This document shows, piece after piece, positions 47,138 through 55,929 of a DNA stretch of 60,924 nt. A program made the translations under genes and the position numbers. A model generated the notes under the pieces. It worked only from the letters and a program-made list of their open reading frames with translations. It had not been told where the DNA came from and searched no databases. Origin of the DNA: Chlorobiota bacterium (GTDB taxonomy: Bacteria; Bacteroidota; Bacteroidia; Bacteroidales; JAADGE01). Within the stretch, counting starts at the first letter, position 1. The number at the start of each line of letters is the position of its first letter. The stretch lies in the NCBI GenBank assembly GCA_013152535.1, contig JAADGE010000015.1, positions 1-60,924 of the forward strand. Direction: 5' to 3'.

Positions 47138-48139
47138 ATGAATAAATACTTTAAACAAATAATACTTTTAATCGGTTTTCTGATTGCCGGTAACGCATTC
47201 TGTTTGTCTCAAGATACTTTGAATAATGATTCAGCAACTTTAACAAAAAAAATATTATGGATTGGTAAATACCCACAGTATAAAAATGATGCAGATATTA
47301 AAATTTCCAAAAAAATAATTAATTTTATTACAGGAAAAAAAACAATTGTATTAAAAAAACCGATTTCTGTTGTTGTTGATAATTCCGACATAATGTGGAT
47401 AACAGACCAAGGAATGCAACGGATAATAAAAGTTAAGAATAATTTTGGGGAAGTTCTTAAAGTATTTAAAAAAGATACAAATAACTTTTCTTCACTCGTG
47501 GGTCTTTGTTTATCTTTTGATAATAATATTTTATTTACTGATTCATACTTAAATTCAGTATTTCTTTTTAATGAAAATAAAAACCAAATAATAAAGTTCA
47601 ATAAAAATTCTGAATTAATACAACCGACAGGAATAGCATATTCAAATATTACAAAAGAAATTTGGGTTGTTGAAACTGCTGCACACAGAATTTCAGTATT
47701 TAATAAGCAAGGCAAATTAATAAAAAGAATAGGTAAAAGAGGTAAAAATCCCGGAGAATTTAATTTTCCTACATTTATTTGGATTGATAAATTAGGCACT
47801 ATATATGTGGTTGATTCATTAAATTTCAGAATTCAAATATTTGATAAAACAGGAAAATTGATAAGCGTTTTCGGTAAGCTTGGGGACGGAACGGGAGATT
47901 TTGCCAGACCAAAAGGAATTGCTGTTGATTCATACGGAAATATTTACGTGGCAGACGCATTATTTAATGCGGTTCAAATATTTGATAAATCAGGAAATTT
48001 TTTATATAGTTTCGGTTCTCAAGGACGTGAAAACGGGAAGTTTTGGATGCCGACAGGAATTTTTATAGATAAAAAAGATTATATATATGTTGCAGACAGC
48101 TATAATTCAAGAATACAGATATTTAAACTTAGTAAATAA
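47138..48139 (+). CDS. NHL beta-propeller protein (NHL3)
   Basis: 334 residues from the ATG at 47138, which gives a proper signal peptide (IILLIGFLIAGNAFCLSQ); the frame opens at 47105. Six-bladed-type NHL repeats cover about 85-330, for example SYGNIYVADALFNAVQIFDK and KKDYIYVADSYNSRIQIFK. There are no PKD, Ig or T9SS domains, unlike NHL1 and NHL2. MHC3 follows after 7 bases, so the NHL-MHC order holds again. Likely periplasmic partner of MHC3. No sigma54-like element is visible upstream (the 187-bp gap has no GG on the plus strand). Confidence 0.87.
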   Translation: MNKYFKQIILLIGFLIAGNAFCLSQDTLNNDSATLTKKILWIGKYPQYKNDADIKISKKIINFITGKKTIVLKKPISVVVDNSDIMWITDQGMQRIIKVKNNFGEVLKVFKKDTNNFSSLVGLCLSFDNNILFTDSYLNSVFLFNENKNQIIKFNKNSELIQPTGIAYSNITKEIWVVETAAHRISVFNKQGKLIKRIGKRGKNPGEFNFPTFIWIDKLGTIYVVDSLNFRIQIFDKTGKLISVFGKLGDGTGDFARPKGIAVDSYGNIYVADALFNAVQIFDKSGNFLYSFGSQGRENGKFWMPTGIFIDKKDYIYVADSYNSRIQIFKLSK

Positions 48140-48146
48140 GAAAATA

Positions 48147-49838
48147 ATGAATATTAAATTTGTTGTTTTTTTATTTATTTTTACCGTATTTCAATCGTCT
48201 TTGTTTTCACAGTCAATTATTAACTCACCTCATAATTTATCCGTCAGCGGCGAAGGACAAACAAAAGCCCTCGGAGAATCAGGAATCTGTATTTTCTGTC
48301 ACACAACTCATAACAGTAATCCCGAGCATCCTATGTGGAATAAAAAAACACCGGGATTAAATTATATCCTTTACAACAGTTCTACTATTCAGGCAATACC
48401 CGGTCAACCTGACGGATCTTCTATCCTGTGTCTTTCTTGTCATGACGGGACTATTGCTTTGGGAAGTGTGCTCAGTAAAAAAAATGAAATTGACTTCAGC
48501 GAAGGAATTAAATCTTTTAAACACAGTAAAAATAATCTTACAACTGATTTGTCTGATGACCATATAATTTCATTTTTTTATAACTCAACATTAGCATATA
48601 CCGACGGTGAGTTAAAAGACCCGCTTAATTTAACTCATCCGGTTTCACTTGAAAACGGAAAAGTTCAATGTACAACTTGCCATAATCCTCATAATAATAC
48701 ATTTGGTAATTTTCTTGTTACATCAACCGAATATTCAGAACTTTGTCTCAGTTGTCATGATAAAAAATATTGGGGAGAATCTGCACATAGAAATTCTCTT
48801 GCACAATGGAACGGTTCCGGACAAAATCCGTGGGTTAATTCAAAATATACTTCTGTTGCCGAGAATGCTTGTGAGAATTGTCATAAGCCGCATTCTGCAG
48901 GTGGTCATAAACGACTTATGAAATATAATACAGAAGAAAATAATTGTTTGGATTGTCATAACGGAAATGTGGCATCTCAGAATATCCAAATACAATTAAA
49001 TAAACCGTATTCGCATAATGTTTACAAATACTATAAGTCTCACGATGCCAATGAAAATGCACTTGTAACAAAAATGCATGTAGAATGTGAAGATTGTCAC
49101 AATCCCCACGCTACACGTAAGTTTGATGCTGATGCACCGTTTGTAAAAGGATTTAATGAAGGGACAAAAGGTATCAATCAAAATGGAAATCAAGTAAATC
49201 CGGTTCAATATGAATATGAAATATGTTACCGATGCCATGCCGACAGCCCGAATAAACCGATCGGTACAATTTCCAGACAAATTGAACAAAATAACGTCCG
49301 CTTAGAGTTTGCTCCTACAAATCCGTCTTTTCACCCTGTAGCCGGACCGGGAAATAATCCGAATGTTCCGAGTTTAATCTTACCCTATTCAGTATCAAGT
49401 ATAATCTATTGTACTGACTGTCACTCAAGCAACGGGAAAAATTCACCTTCCGGTCCGCATGGATCAATTTATCCGCATATTCTTAAATATAATTATTCAA
49501 CTGCTGACAATACAAGAGAATCTTATCAGGCTTATGAATTATGTTATCAATGTCATAACAGAAATTCTGTTATCAGTAAACAACCGAATGAGTTTCAGTC
49601 TGAAATTCATAATAAACACATTGTTGAAGAAAATACCGCATGCAGTGTATGTCATGATTCGCATGGAATAAGTGGCTTGCAAGGAAATTCTGTTAATAAT
49701 TCAAATTTAATAAATTTTGATACTAACATTGTTTCTCCTGTAAACGGGATATTGAAATTTGAAGATACAGGCTTATTCAGAGGTACTTGTTATTTAAGTT
49801 GTCACGGGGTAATTCACAATCCTAAATCTTATAATTAA
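48147..49838 (+). CDS. Multiheme cytochrome MHC3 (12 hemes)
   Basis: 564 residues from the ATG at 48147, which opens a signal peptide (FVVFLFIFTVFQSSLFSQ); the frame extends upstream to 48087 inside NHL3. Eleven CXXCH sites plus a C-terminal CX3CH (CYLSCH, 49788-49805). The first four hemes (about residues 48-215) share order and spacing motifs with the small tetraheme protein at 53156: CHTTHN, LCLSCHDGT, DLSDDH, CTTCHNPHN and SELCLSCHDK. The kinase gene follows with a single intervening base, so cytochrome and sensor are made together. Confidence 0.9.
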   Translation: MNIKFVVFLFIFTVFQSSLFSQSIINSPHNLSVSGEGQTKALGESGICIFCHTTHNSNPEHPMWNKKTPGLNYILYNSSTIQAIPGQPDGSSILCLSCHDGTIALGSVLSKKNEIDFSEGIKSFKHSKNNLTTDLSDDHIISFFYNSTLAYTDGELKDPLNLTHPVSLENGKVQCTTCHNPHNNTFGNFLVTSTEYSELCLSCHDKKYWGESAHRNSLAQWNGSGQNPWVNSKYTSVAENACENCHKPHSAGGHKRLMKYNTEENNCLDCHNGNVASQNIQIQLNKPYSHNVYKYYKSHDANENALVTKMHVECEDCHNPHATRKFDADAPFVKGFNEGTKGINQNGNQVNPVQYEYEICYRCHADSPNKPIGTISRQIEQNNVRLEFAPTNPSFHPVAGPGNNPNVPSLILPYSVSSIIYCTDCHSSNGKNSPSGPHGSIYPHILKYNYSTADNTRESYQAYELCYQCHNRNSVISKQPNEFQSEIHNKHIVEENTACSVCHDSHGISGLQGNSVNNSNLINFDTNIVSPVNGILKFEDTGLFRGTCYLSCHGVIHNPKSYN

Positions 49839-49839
49839 T

Positions 49840-51297
49840 ATGAAATTTAACTCGTTCAGATTCAGGATAATTGTTACGGTGATAGTAGTTGTTTCATTGT
49901 CTTCTTCATTTGCCTTTTATTTGTACAATAATTATTTAAGTAAAAGAATATACAAGAATACCGAAGAAAATACAATTGCTGTGCTGGATTTAATTAATGA
50001 ACCTGCAAGATTAATTTACCTTCCTCATAACGCACAAAGTTTTAGTACTTTAATCAATAAGATGATTGAGAACAACCAAGTTTCAAATGCTTATTTTCTT
50101 GATTCTGTCGGTAAGCTAAAGTATCCTGCAAATCTTAATGCTCAAAAAAAAGAGACTTTATTGAAAACAGAATTTCCTTTAATAAAAGAAGATATTACTT
50201 TTAAAACTTTTAAAGTTGCAGATAAAACATTTTCTCGTGCTTATATACGAATTCATAATATGCCTAATTGCTACGGATGTCATTCATCCGGTATTAAAAA
50301 TTTGGGGTTCATTATCTTTGATTTTTCATTAAATCAAACCGAAAAGAATATTAATTTTACCAGAATATTCAGTATATTGTTTACATTATTTATGGTATTA
50401 ATTCTCGGAGCTTTTGTCCTCTTAATGCATTACAGATTTGTAAGAGGATCACTGTCAAAATTTCAAAAGTCTATAACTATTATTAATCAAGGAAATTTAA
50501 ATGAAAGAGTTCCTATATCAAGTTCAAAAGAATTAGGAAATCTGGCCAGATGTTTTAACAAGATGCTGGATAATTTTCAGGAAACCAGAAAACAATTAAA
50601 TATTTATCATGATAAAGAATTACTGGATGCACAAAAATTGGCAACTATAGGCGAAATGTCTGCAAGATTAGCACATGAAATAAGAAACCCTGTTATGGGA
50701 ATTGCAAATGCAATAGAAATTATTGCAGAAGATACAAAATACGAACAAAACAAGCATATACTTCAGGAGGTAAAACGACAAGCAAACAGAGTTAATGAAG
50801 CCATTTCAAAACTATTAAAATATTCTAAATTCGAGACATTAAATCTTGAAATACAAGATATTAACAATTTGATTAAATCAATTGTTTTCTTTTTAAAAAA
50901 TCAATCAAGTACAAATAGAATTACATTTGTATTGGAACTGCAAACAGATGTTCCCTCCTTCAATTTTGATAAAGAACAGATTGAGAATGTCTTTATAAAT
51001 TTAAGTTTGAATTCAATACAAGCAATTGAAGGAAGAGGGATCATTATATACAGAACAGCGTTTAATAAAAATAATAACACAGTTGAAATTTCAATAGAAG
51101 ATAACGGAATCGGAATTCCCGATGATAAAATTAATGAAATTTTCAAACCTTTTTACACTACCAAAACTGAAGGCACCGGACTGGGGATGGCTATCATTAA
51201 AGATACTGTTGAAAATCATAAAGGAACTGTTTCTGTCAAAAGTAAGGTCGGAACAGGAACTGTATTTACAATTATTCTCCCTGTTAATGAATCTTAA
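49840..51297 (+). CDS. Sensor histidine kinase with periplasmic heme c site
   Basis: 485 residues. TM1 about 8-28, a periplasmic domain (about 30-172), TM2 about 174-197, HAMP about 198-250. The HisKA box LATIGEMSARLAHEIRNPVM holds His279, and a HATPase domain follows (EDNGIGIPDDKINEIFKPFY; TEGTGLGMAIIKD). The periplasmic domain contains NMPNCYGCHSS, a CXXCH heme c site at 144-148. Heme c sensor domains are known from Geobacter and Desulfovibrio chemoreceptors. It should sense redox state or a heme ligand outside the cytoplasm. Its start is one base after the MHC3 stop. The obvious partner is the sigma54 activator downstream. Confidence 0.9.
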   Translation: MKFNSFRFRIIVTVIVVVSLSSSFAFYLYNNYLSKRIYKNTEENTIAVLDLINEPARLIYLPHNAQSFSTLINKMIENNQVSNAYFLDSVGKLKYPANLNAQKKETLLKTEFPLIKEDITFKTFKVADKTFSRAYIRIHNMPNCYGCHSSGIKNLGFIIFDFSLNQTEKNINFTRIFSILFTLFMVLILGAFVLLMHYRFVRGSLSKFQKSITIINQGNLNERVPISSSKELGNLARCFNKMLDNFQETRKQLNIYHDKELLDAQKLATIGEMSARLAHEIRNPVMGIANAIEIIAEDTKYEQNKHILQEVKRQANRVNEAISKLLKYSKFETLNLEIQDINNLIKSIVFFLKNQSSTNRITFVLELQTDVPSFNFDKEQIENVFINLSLNSIQAIEGRGIIIYRTAFNKNNNTVEISIEDNGIGIPDDKINEIFKPFYTTKTEGTGLGMAIIKDTVENHKGTVSVKSKVGTGTVFTIILPVNES

Positions 51298-51340
51298 AAT
51301 ATATAATCCAATCAATACTTAGAGGTCCTGATTTAATATA

Positions 51341-51374
51341 TTTGTTTATAAGCCGCAGTAAAATAATAAATTTG
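51341..51374 (+). promoter_or_regulatory. Housekeeping-type promoter before the sigma54 activator
   Basis: TTTG at 51341-51344, 22 bases, TAAATTTG at 51367-51374. A second -7-like box TACTTTTG directly abuts it at 51375-51382. This suggests the regulator gene can be transcribed separately from the kinase. Confidence 0.45.
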
Positions 51375-51428
51375 TACTTTTGACCCTCACGAATTATTAT
51401 TTTATCAGTTTATTTAACGGGAATATCT

Positions 51429-52799
51429 ATGAAACTTCTGAAAATATTAATAGTTGATGATGAAAAGCTGATCAGATGGTCTTTTCAAAAGAAATTGAAT
51501 TCCGAAAATGTTAAAGTATATACTGCCGGTTCCGGAGAAGACGGAATTGAATCCTATCAGATGGAACAACCCGATATTGTATTTTTAGATAATAAATTGC
51601 CGAAAATGCAGGGTATAGAAGTTCTTGAGAAAATTAAAGCAATTGATGAAGAGGCTATTATTGTTTTTATGACTGCGTACGAGTCTGTCGATATAGCTGT
51701 GAGGGCAATGAAATTAGGAGCTTATGAGTACATTAACAAACCTTTTTCTTTTGAAGAAATTAATATAATCCTGGAGAATATAAAGGAAAAGATTAATAAA
51801 GATAAAGAAATTCAGTTACTAAGAAGAGAGAGGAAGGATTTTATAACATTTAAACAAATTATAGGTGGTTCAGAAGAGATAACTCAAAAAATTCAGTTGT
51901 CTAAGAAGATTGCAAAAACTGAAACGACGACAATTCTCCTTCTCGGGGAAAGCGGTACCGGAAAAGATTTATTTTCCAGAGCAATTCATAATGAAAGTAA
52001 CAGAAAAGATAAACCTTTTGTAACCATAAACTGTTCATCACTTCCGGAAACTTTATTAGAAAGCGAATTGTTCGGTTACGAAAAAGGTGCTTTTACAGAT
52101 GCCAAGAAACAAAAAAAAGGGCTGTTTGAAGTTGCTGAAAGCGGAACAGTTTTTCTGGATGAAATCGGTGAAATTAATCAAACAACACAATTAAAATTGT
52201 TGAATGTTCTTGAGAACAGAAACGTTAGACGATTGGGCGGTACTGTGGATATTCCTGTAGATATAAGAATTATTGCCGCCACTAATAAAGATTTGAAAAA
52301 ATCTGTTGAAGAAAAACTGTTCAGAGAAGATTTATATTACAGATTAAAAGTTTTTCAGATAATAATTCCGGCACTTCGTGAACATAAGAAAGATATTCCC
52401 GAGCTTATTAATTTCTTTATTGAGCAGTTTAATTTTCAATTCAGAAAAAAAGTTGAAGGTGTTGAACCTAAGGTACTTGAATTAATGATGAAATATGATT
52501 GGCCGGGGAATATACGAGAATTGAGAAATGTTATGGAACGTGCAGTAATCTTAGAATCGAATTCTATTTTGCATGAAGACAGTCTTCCCGGAGAAATAAG
52601 AGAAAACACTCACCTCGAAAAACAATGTCATCCGTATAATTTTGTAATCCCTGATGAAGGGATGTCTTTGGAAAATTTTGAAAAAGAACTTCTTAAACAG
52701 GCTCTTCAAAAAACGAATAATAATCAAACAAAAGCTTCTCAATTACTTGGAATTTCAAGAGACACGTTTCGTTATAAAAAGAAGAAACATAAGCTGTGA
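51429..52799 (+). CDS. NtrC-family sigma54-dependent response regulator
   Basis: 456 residues. Receiver domain with Asp10, Asp11 and phosphoacceptor Asp54 (DIVFLDNKLPKMQG). AAA+ domain with Walker A GESGTGKD at 173-180, the sigma54-contact loop GYEKGAFTDA with GAFTDA at 220-225, and DEIGEINQTTQLKLL as the Walker B region. C-terminal Fis-type helix-turn-helix NQTKASQLLGISRDTFRYK. Activates transcription from sigma54 promoters when phosphorylated, here presumably by the adjacent heme-site kinase. Likely targets are the cytochrome operons with GG-N10-GT elements and paired operators. Confidence 0.95.
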   Translation: MKLLKILIVDDEKLIRWSFQKKLNSENVKVYTAGSGEDGIESYQMEQPDIVFLDNKLPKMQGIEVLEKIKAIDEEAIIVFMTAYESVDIAVRAMKLGAYEYINKPFSFEEINIILENIKEKINKDKEIQLLRRERKDFITFKQIIGGSEEITQKIQLSKKIAKTETTTILLLGESGTGKDLFSRAIHNESNRKDKPFVTINCSSLPETLLESELFGYEKGAFTDAKKQKKGLFEVAESGTVFLDEIGEINQTTQLKLLNVLENRNVRRLGGTVDIPVDIRIIAATNKDLKKSVEEKLFREDLYYRLKVFQIIIPALREHKKDIPELINFFIEQFNFQFRKKVEGVEPKVLELMMKYDWPGNIRELRNVMERAVILESNSILHEDSLPGEIRENTHLEKQCHPYNFVIPDEGMSLENFEKELLKQALQKTNNNQTKASQLLGISRDTFRYKKKKHKL

Positions 52800-52801
52800 T
52801 A

Positions 52802-52846
52802 AAACAGGGTTAAATCCCCCGGTGGGCGGGGCATATAACCCTGTTT
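52802..52846. promoter_or_regulatory. Imperfect inverted repeat containing paired operator (UAS 3)
   Basis: Two 19-base arms (52802-52820 and 52828-52846) pair at 17 of 19 positions around a 7-base spacer. Each arm holds one operator 13-mer: GGGTTAAATCCCC at 52807-52819, and GGGTTATATGCCC on the minus strand at 52829-52841. Their centres are exactly 22 bp apart, as in UAS 1 and UAS 2. The pair is centred 274 bp from the GG of promoter site D. There is no T tract, so it is not a normal terminator, though as RNA it could fold behind the activator gene. The remaining 52847-53095 shows nothing clear. Confidence 0.6.
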
Positions 52847-53095
52847 GAATGGGTAAATACTTTTCCCTCGATATTTTTTGTGCAATTTTTTTTAAAATTA
52901 AACTTTATTTATGTTTTTCAACACATTGAAAATTTCTTTTTTTTTAAAAAAACAGTTAAAATTTTTCCGAGAACCTTTATATGTAATGATTTTCCGACTT
53001 CACAGACAAAATTTACAAGTTAACTCGTCAAACATTTTTCTTATAATATAAAATGATAAATTGATTATCTGACCACATTCTCTGAAATTATGATT

Positions 53096-53111
53096 TTGGC
53101 TTACCTTTTGT
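53096..53111 (+). promoter_or_regulatory. Sigma54-like promoter of the small tetraheme gene (site D)
   Basis: TTGGCTTACCTTTTGT: GG, exactly 10 bases, GT, with the full TTGGC -24 half. The -12 G is 46 bases before the ATG at 53156. Confidence 0.6.
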
Positions 53112-53155
53112 TTTATTTTCAGAAAATTATAGATAATTAAATAAAATTCAGAATT

Positions 53156-53794
53156 ATGAAAAAATTAAGTTTAATGATATTATTTGTTGCTGTAACAGCA
53201 ATGAGTTTTGGACAAATCAGTGCCACATTACACAACTTTGTGGGTGATTCTTGGAATACTATGAGCTCAAACAAATCTTGCGGGCCATGCCACACACCTC
53301 ACAATGCACTGGTATCAACCGATGCTCCGTTATGGAGTCACGCAGCAACAGCAAATGCAGGTTCTTTCGCAGTTTATACAAATACAGGAACTCTTAATGC
53401 AATTGTAGGTCAACCCTCAGGAGTTTCTTTAAAATGTTTAGGTTGTCATGATGGGTCAGTTAACTTAAATGCACATGTCGGAGGAGCAAATACGGCATCT
53501 TTAATTGGTAGTGTAAATGCTGCGGCAGATTTAGGAACAGATCTTTCTAACGATCATCCTATTTCATTTACTTATGATGCTGCTTTAGCTACTGCTGACG
53601 GCGGGTTATTTGATCCGACAACAACAGTATCAGGTTTAGGCGGTAATATTAATGTTGATTTATTGGCAGGTGTCGGAAATGATCAAATGGAATGCTCATC
53701 TTGCCACGACCCGCACGGAGTAACAGGTGTCTCAGATTTATTAAGAAAGGATAATACTAACAGTGAGCTTTGTTTAACTTGTCATAACAAATAA
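53156..53794 (+). CDS. Small secreted tetraheme cytochrome, possible filament-forming subunit
   Basis: 212 residues with a cleavable signal (LMILFVAVTAMSFGQ). Four heme sites: KSCGPCHTPHN, KCLGCHDGSV, ECSSCHDPHG and LCLTCHNK at the very end. A DHPISFTYD block lies between hemes 2 and 3. The chain is Ala/Gly/Asn/Thr-rich between hemes with almost no charge, unlike its neighbours. Size, heme number and layout recall the OmcE-type tetraheme cytochromes that polymerise into nanowires; that is a comparison from memory. It also matches the first four-heme module of MHC3. It stands alone between its own sigma54-like promoter and a terminator. Confidence 0.85.
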   Translation: MKKLSLMILFVAVTAMSFGQISATLHNFVGDSWNTMSSNKSCGPCHTPHNALVSTDAPLWSHAATANAGSFAVYTNTGTLNAIVGQPSGVSLKCLGCHDGSVNLNAHVGGANTASLIGSVNAAADLGTDLSNDHPISFTYDAALATADGGLFDPTTTVSGLGGNINVDLLAGVGNDQMECSSCHDPHGVTGVSDLLRKDNTNSELCLTCHNK

Positions 53795-53820
53795 ACAAAT
53801 TATTATTCACACAGCAAATA

Positions 53821-53850
53821 AAGAGAAGGTGATAAAATCACCTTCTCTTT
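53821..53850 (+). terminator. Terminator after the small tetraheme gene
   Basis: A perfect 13-bp stem (AAGAGAAGGTGAT with ATCACCTTCTCTT) closes a 3-base AAA loop. The T tract is short. Confidence 0.75.
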
Positions 53851-53999
53851 AATATTAACTGTCTGATAACATATAATTTAATAAATATTTATTTTGAAAT
53901 AAAGAGATTGGTTATAACACTTGAGATTATCAATTTTTTTGGCAGTATTTTAATAAGTTAATCTAAAAAAAGTATTAAAATTTCCCAATAAGCTTGAAT

Positions 54000-55073
54000 A
54001 TGAAAAACGTTTCAATCATTATTTTGCTTTTAATTTTTACGCTTGCAACAGAATCTTGCAAAGTATTTCAATTAAACAGACCCCAAAAAGAGAAAACTGT
54101 CATTGTTTTTCCTTCCCCTCCTGATACTGCAAGAATTCAGTTTTTGACTTCTGTCAGCAGTTCAGCAGATATTACAGGAAAACAATCAAAATTTTCTAAA
54201 TTTATTATCGGTGAAGAAAAACCGAGAGCAATAATAAAACCTTTCGGAGTAAAAATCAGATTCGGTAAAATTTATGTTTGTGATATAGGAACAAAAGGTT
54301 TGGAAATAATTGACTTAGAAAAACGCACATTTAATTATTTTAAACCCGACGGAAAAGGAAGTCTTAAAATACCGGTAAATTGTTACATAGATGAAAAAGG
54401 TTATTTATACATTGCCGATTCCGGCAGGCAACAAATTGTAATATTCGATAATAACGGTAATTATTATGATGCTTTCGGTATGGCATCGAATTTTAAACCT
54501 ATTGATGTTTTTGTATCTGATAATAAGATCTATACGGCAAATATTGCTAATCATAAAATTGATGTTTTCTCCAATGACAAAACCCATAAACTGATTGCTT
54601 CATTTCCGAATGTTTCTCCGGGTGATGACGGTTATTTGTATCAACCTAAAGAACTTTATGTTACAAATGATAAAGTTTATGTCAGTGATTTCGGAGGTTT
54701 TAAAATAAATATCTTTTCTGCGACAGGAAAATATTTAAGTTCTGTCGGGAGCCAAGGAACTTTTCCCGGCCAATTTGCCGCTCCTAAGGGAATTGCTGTT
54801 GATCATGACGAAAACTTATATGTAATTGATGCAGCTTTCGGGAATGTACAAATTTTCAACAAAAATAATAAACTGTTATTATATTTCGGTAATCCGTATA
54901 AAGGCAAAGGTTACATGTATTTACCCGCCTCTATTGCCATTAGTTACGAAGATATTAAATATTTTGAAAAATATGTTGATCCTGAATATAATCTTAAATA
55001 TCTTATTCTTGTATCTAATCAATACGGTCCGGATAAAATTAATGTTTACGGGAGAATCGAACTGAAAAACTAA
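54000..55073 (+). CDS. NHL beta-propeller lipoprotein (NHL4)
   Basis: 357 residues from the ATG at 54000; a TTG two codons earlier (53994) is a less likely start. Lipobox LATESC (Cys20). The segment VFPSPPDTARIQFLTSVSSS is typical of a propeller lipoprotein class found beside multiheme cytochromes. NHL repeats follow (about 85-330; KGYLYIADSGRQQIVIFDNN, FGGFKINIFSATGKYLSSVG, DENLYVIDAAFGNVQIFNK). First gene of the operon NHL4-MHC4-barrel-MHC5-MHC6. Probably attached to the outer membrane as part of the conduit. Confidence 0.87.
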   Translation: MKNVSIIILLLIFTLATESCKVFQLNRPQKEKTVIVFPSPPDTARIQFLTSVSSSADITGKQSKFSKFIIGEEKPRAIIKPFGVKIRFGKIYVCDIGTKGLEIIDLEKRTFNYFKPDGKGSLKIPVNCYIDEKGYLYIADSGRQQIVIFDNNGNYYDAFGMASNFKPIDVFVSDNKIYTANIANHKIDVFSNDKTHKLIASFPNVSPGDDGYLYQPKELYVTNDKVYVSDFGGFKINIFSATGKYLSSVGSQGTFPGQFAAPKGIAVDHDENLYVIDAAFGNVQIFNKNNKLLLYFGNPYKGKGYMYLPASIAISYEDIKYFEKYVDPEYNLKYLILVSNQYGPDKINVYGRIELKN

Positions 55074-55093
55074 AAGTCATTTATAAAATTTGT

Positions 55094-55918
55094 ATGCAAA
55101 AGTACCAAAAATTCATATTCAGTTTGCTTATTATTGTATTATTTTTTACGGCATGCTCAATACAAACACGATATGAAGTTTTATCATTTATATTTGACGG
55201 TGTTCCCGATCCGAATCATTCTGAAAATATTGGAATAAAAGATTCTGCAGTAATCGACAGCACAAAAATTTTAAATATTGCTGCAAACATTAATAAACCG
55301 AAAACGTACTTTCACCCGCCTTATCAGGAGAGAAGTTGTAACAGTTGCCATAACAATAATACTGGACAAGTTTTAATGCCTCAACCCGGTTTGTGCTATT
55401 CATGTCATGAAAATTTTGAAAATAATTATTCTGTAATTCATGGACCGGTTGCCGGAGGTTATTGCACGGCATGTCATAATCCGCATAAATCTAAATTGCA
55501 GAATTTACTGTTAAAAAAAGGTAAAGCATTGTGTTTTAAATGCCATAATCCCCAAATAGCTGATAATGATATTCATTCAGTTGCTGAAACTTCAAATTGC
55601 ACCTCTTGTCACAATCCTCACGGAGAAGAAAATACATATTTGTTAAAAAAGGGGAGTTGTTATGTCTGTCATGATGATTTTTCAAAAACATATAAATATT
55701 TACACGGTCCGGTTTCAAGCGGCCTTTGCAATGCTTGCCATGCTACTCATAATTCAAAAACAGAATATAAATTGTTGTTATCAGGTCAAAGTCTATGTTT
55801 TAAATGTCATATTAAGAAATCGGTTTTAAAAAATGAAAATCATGAAGGGATTGGAGATGCAGATTGTATCGAATGCCATAATCCACACGGCGGAGATGAT
55901 AAATATATATTAAATTAA
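55094..55918 (+). CDS. Nine-heme cytochrome lipoprotein MHC4
   Basis: 274 residues. Lipobox FFTAC (Cys21), followed by YEVLSFIFDGVPDP, a conserved motif I associate with outer-membrane-conduit cytochromes. Nine CXXCH sites in alternating long and short modules of about 40 residues: CNSCH, CYSCH, CTACHNPH, CFKCH, CTSCHNPH, CYVCH, CNACHATH, CFKCH and CIECHNPH. There is no CX3CH site at the end, unlike MHC1, MHC3, MHC5 and MHC6. It sits 20 bases after NHL4 and 11 bases before the barrel gene, as expected for the periplasmic cytochrome of a porin-cytochrome conduit. Confidence 0.9.
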   Translation: MQKYQKFIFSLLIIVLFFTACSIQTRYEVLSFIFDGVPDPNHSENIGIKDSAVIDSTKILNIAANINKPKTYFHPPYQERSCNSCHNNNTGQVLMPQPGLCYSCHENFENNYSVIHGPVAGGYCTACHNPHKSKLQNLLLKKGKALCFKCHNPQIADNDIHSVAETSNCTSCHNPHGEENTYLLKKGSCYVCHDDFSKTYKYLHGPVSSGLCNACHATHNSKTEYKLLLSGQSLCFKCHIKKSVLKNENHEGIGDADCIECHNPHGGDDKYILN

Positions 55919-55929
55919 AATTAAAAAGT

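Noticed and set aside
53603-53616. GGGTTATTTGATCC as a fourth operator copy upstream of NHL4
   Set aside because: It lies inside the tetraheme coding sequence, has one extra base, and has no partner 22 bp away.
53910-53924. TTGG near 53908 followed by TTGA as a sigma54 promoter for NHL4
   Set aside because: The spacing between GG and G is 11, not 10, and no operator pair lies upstream.
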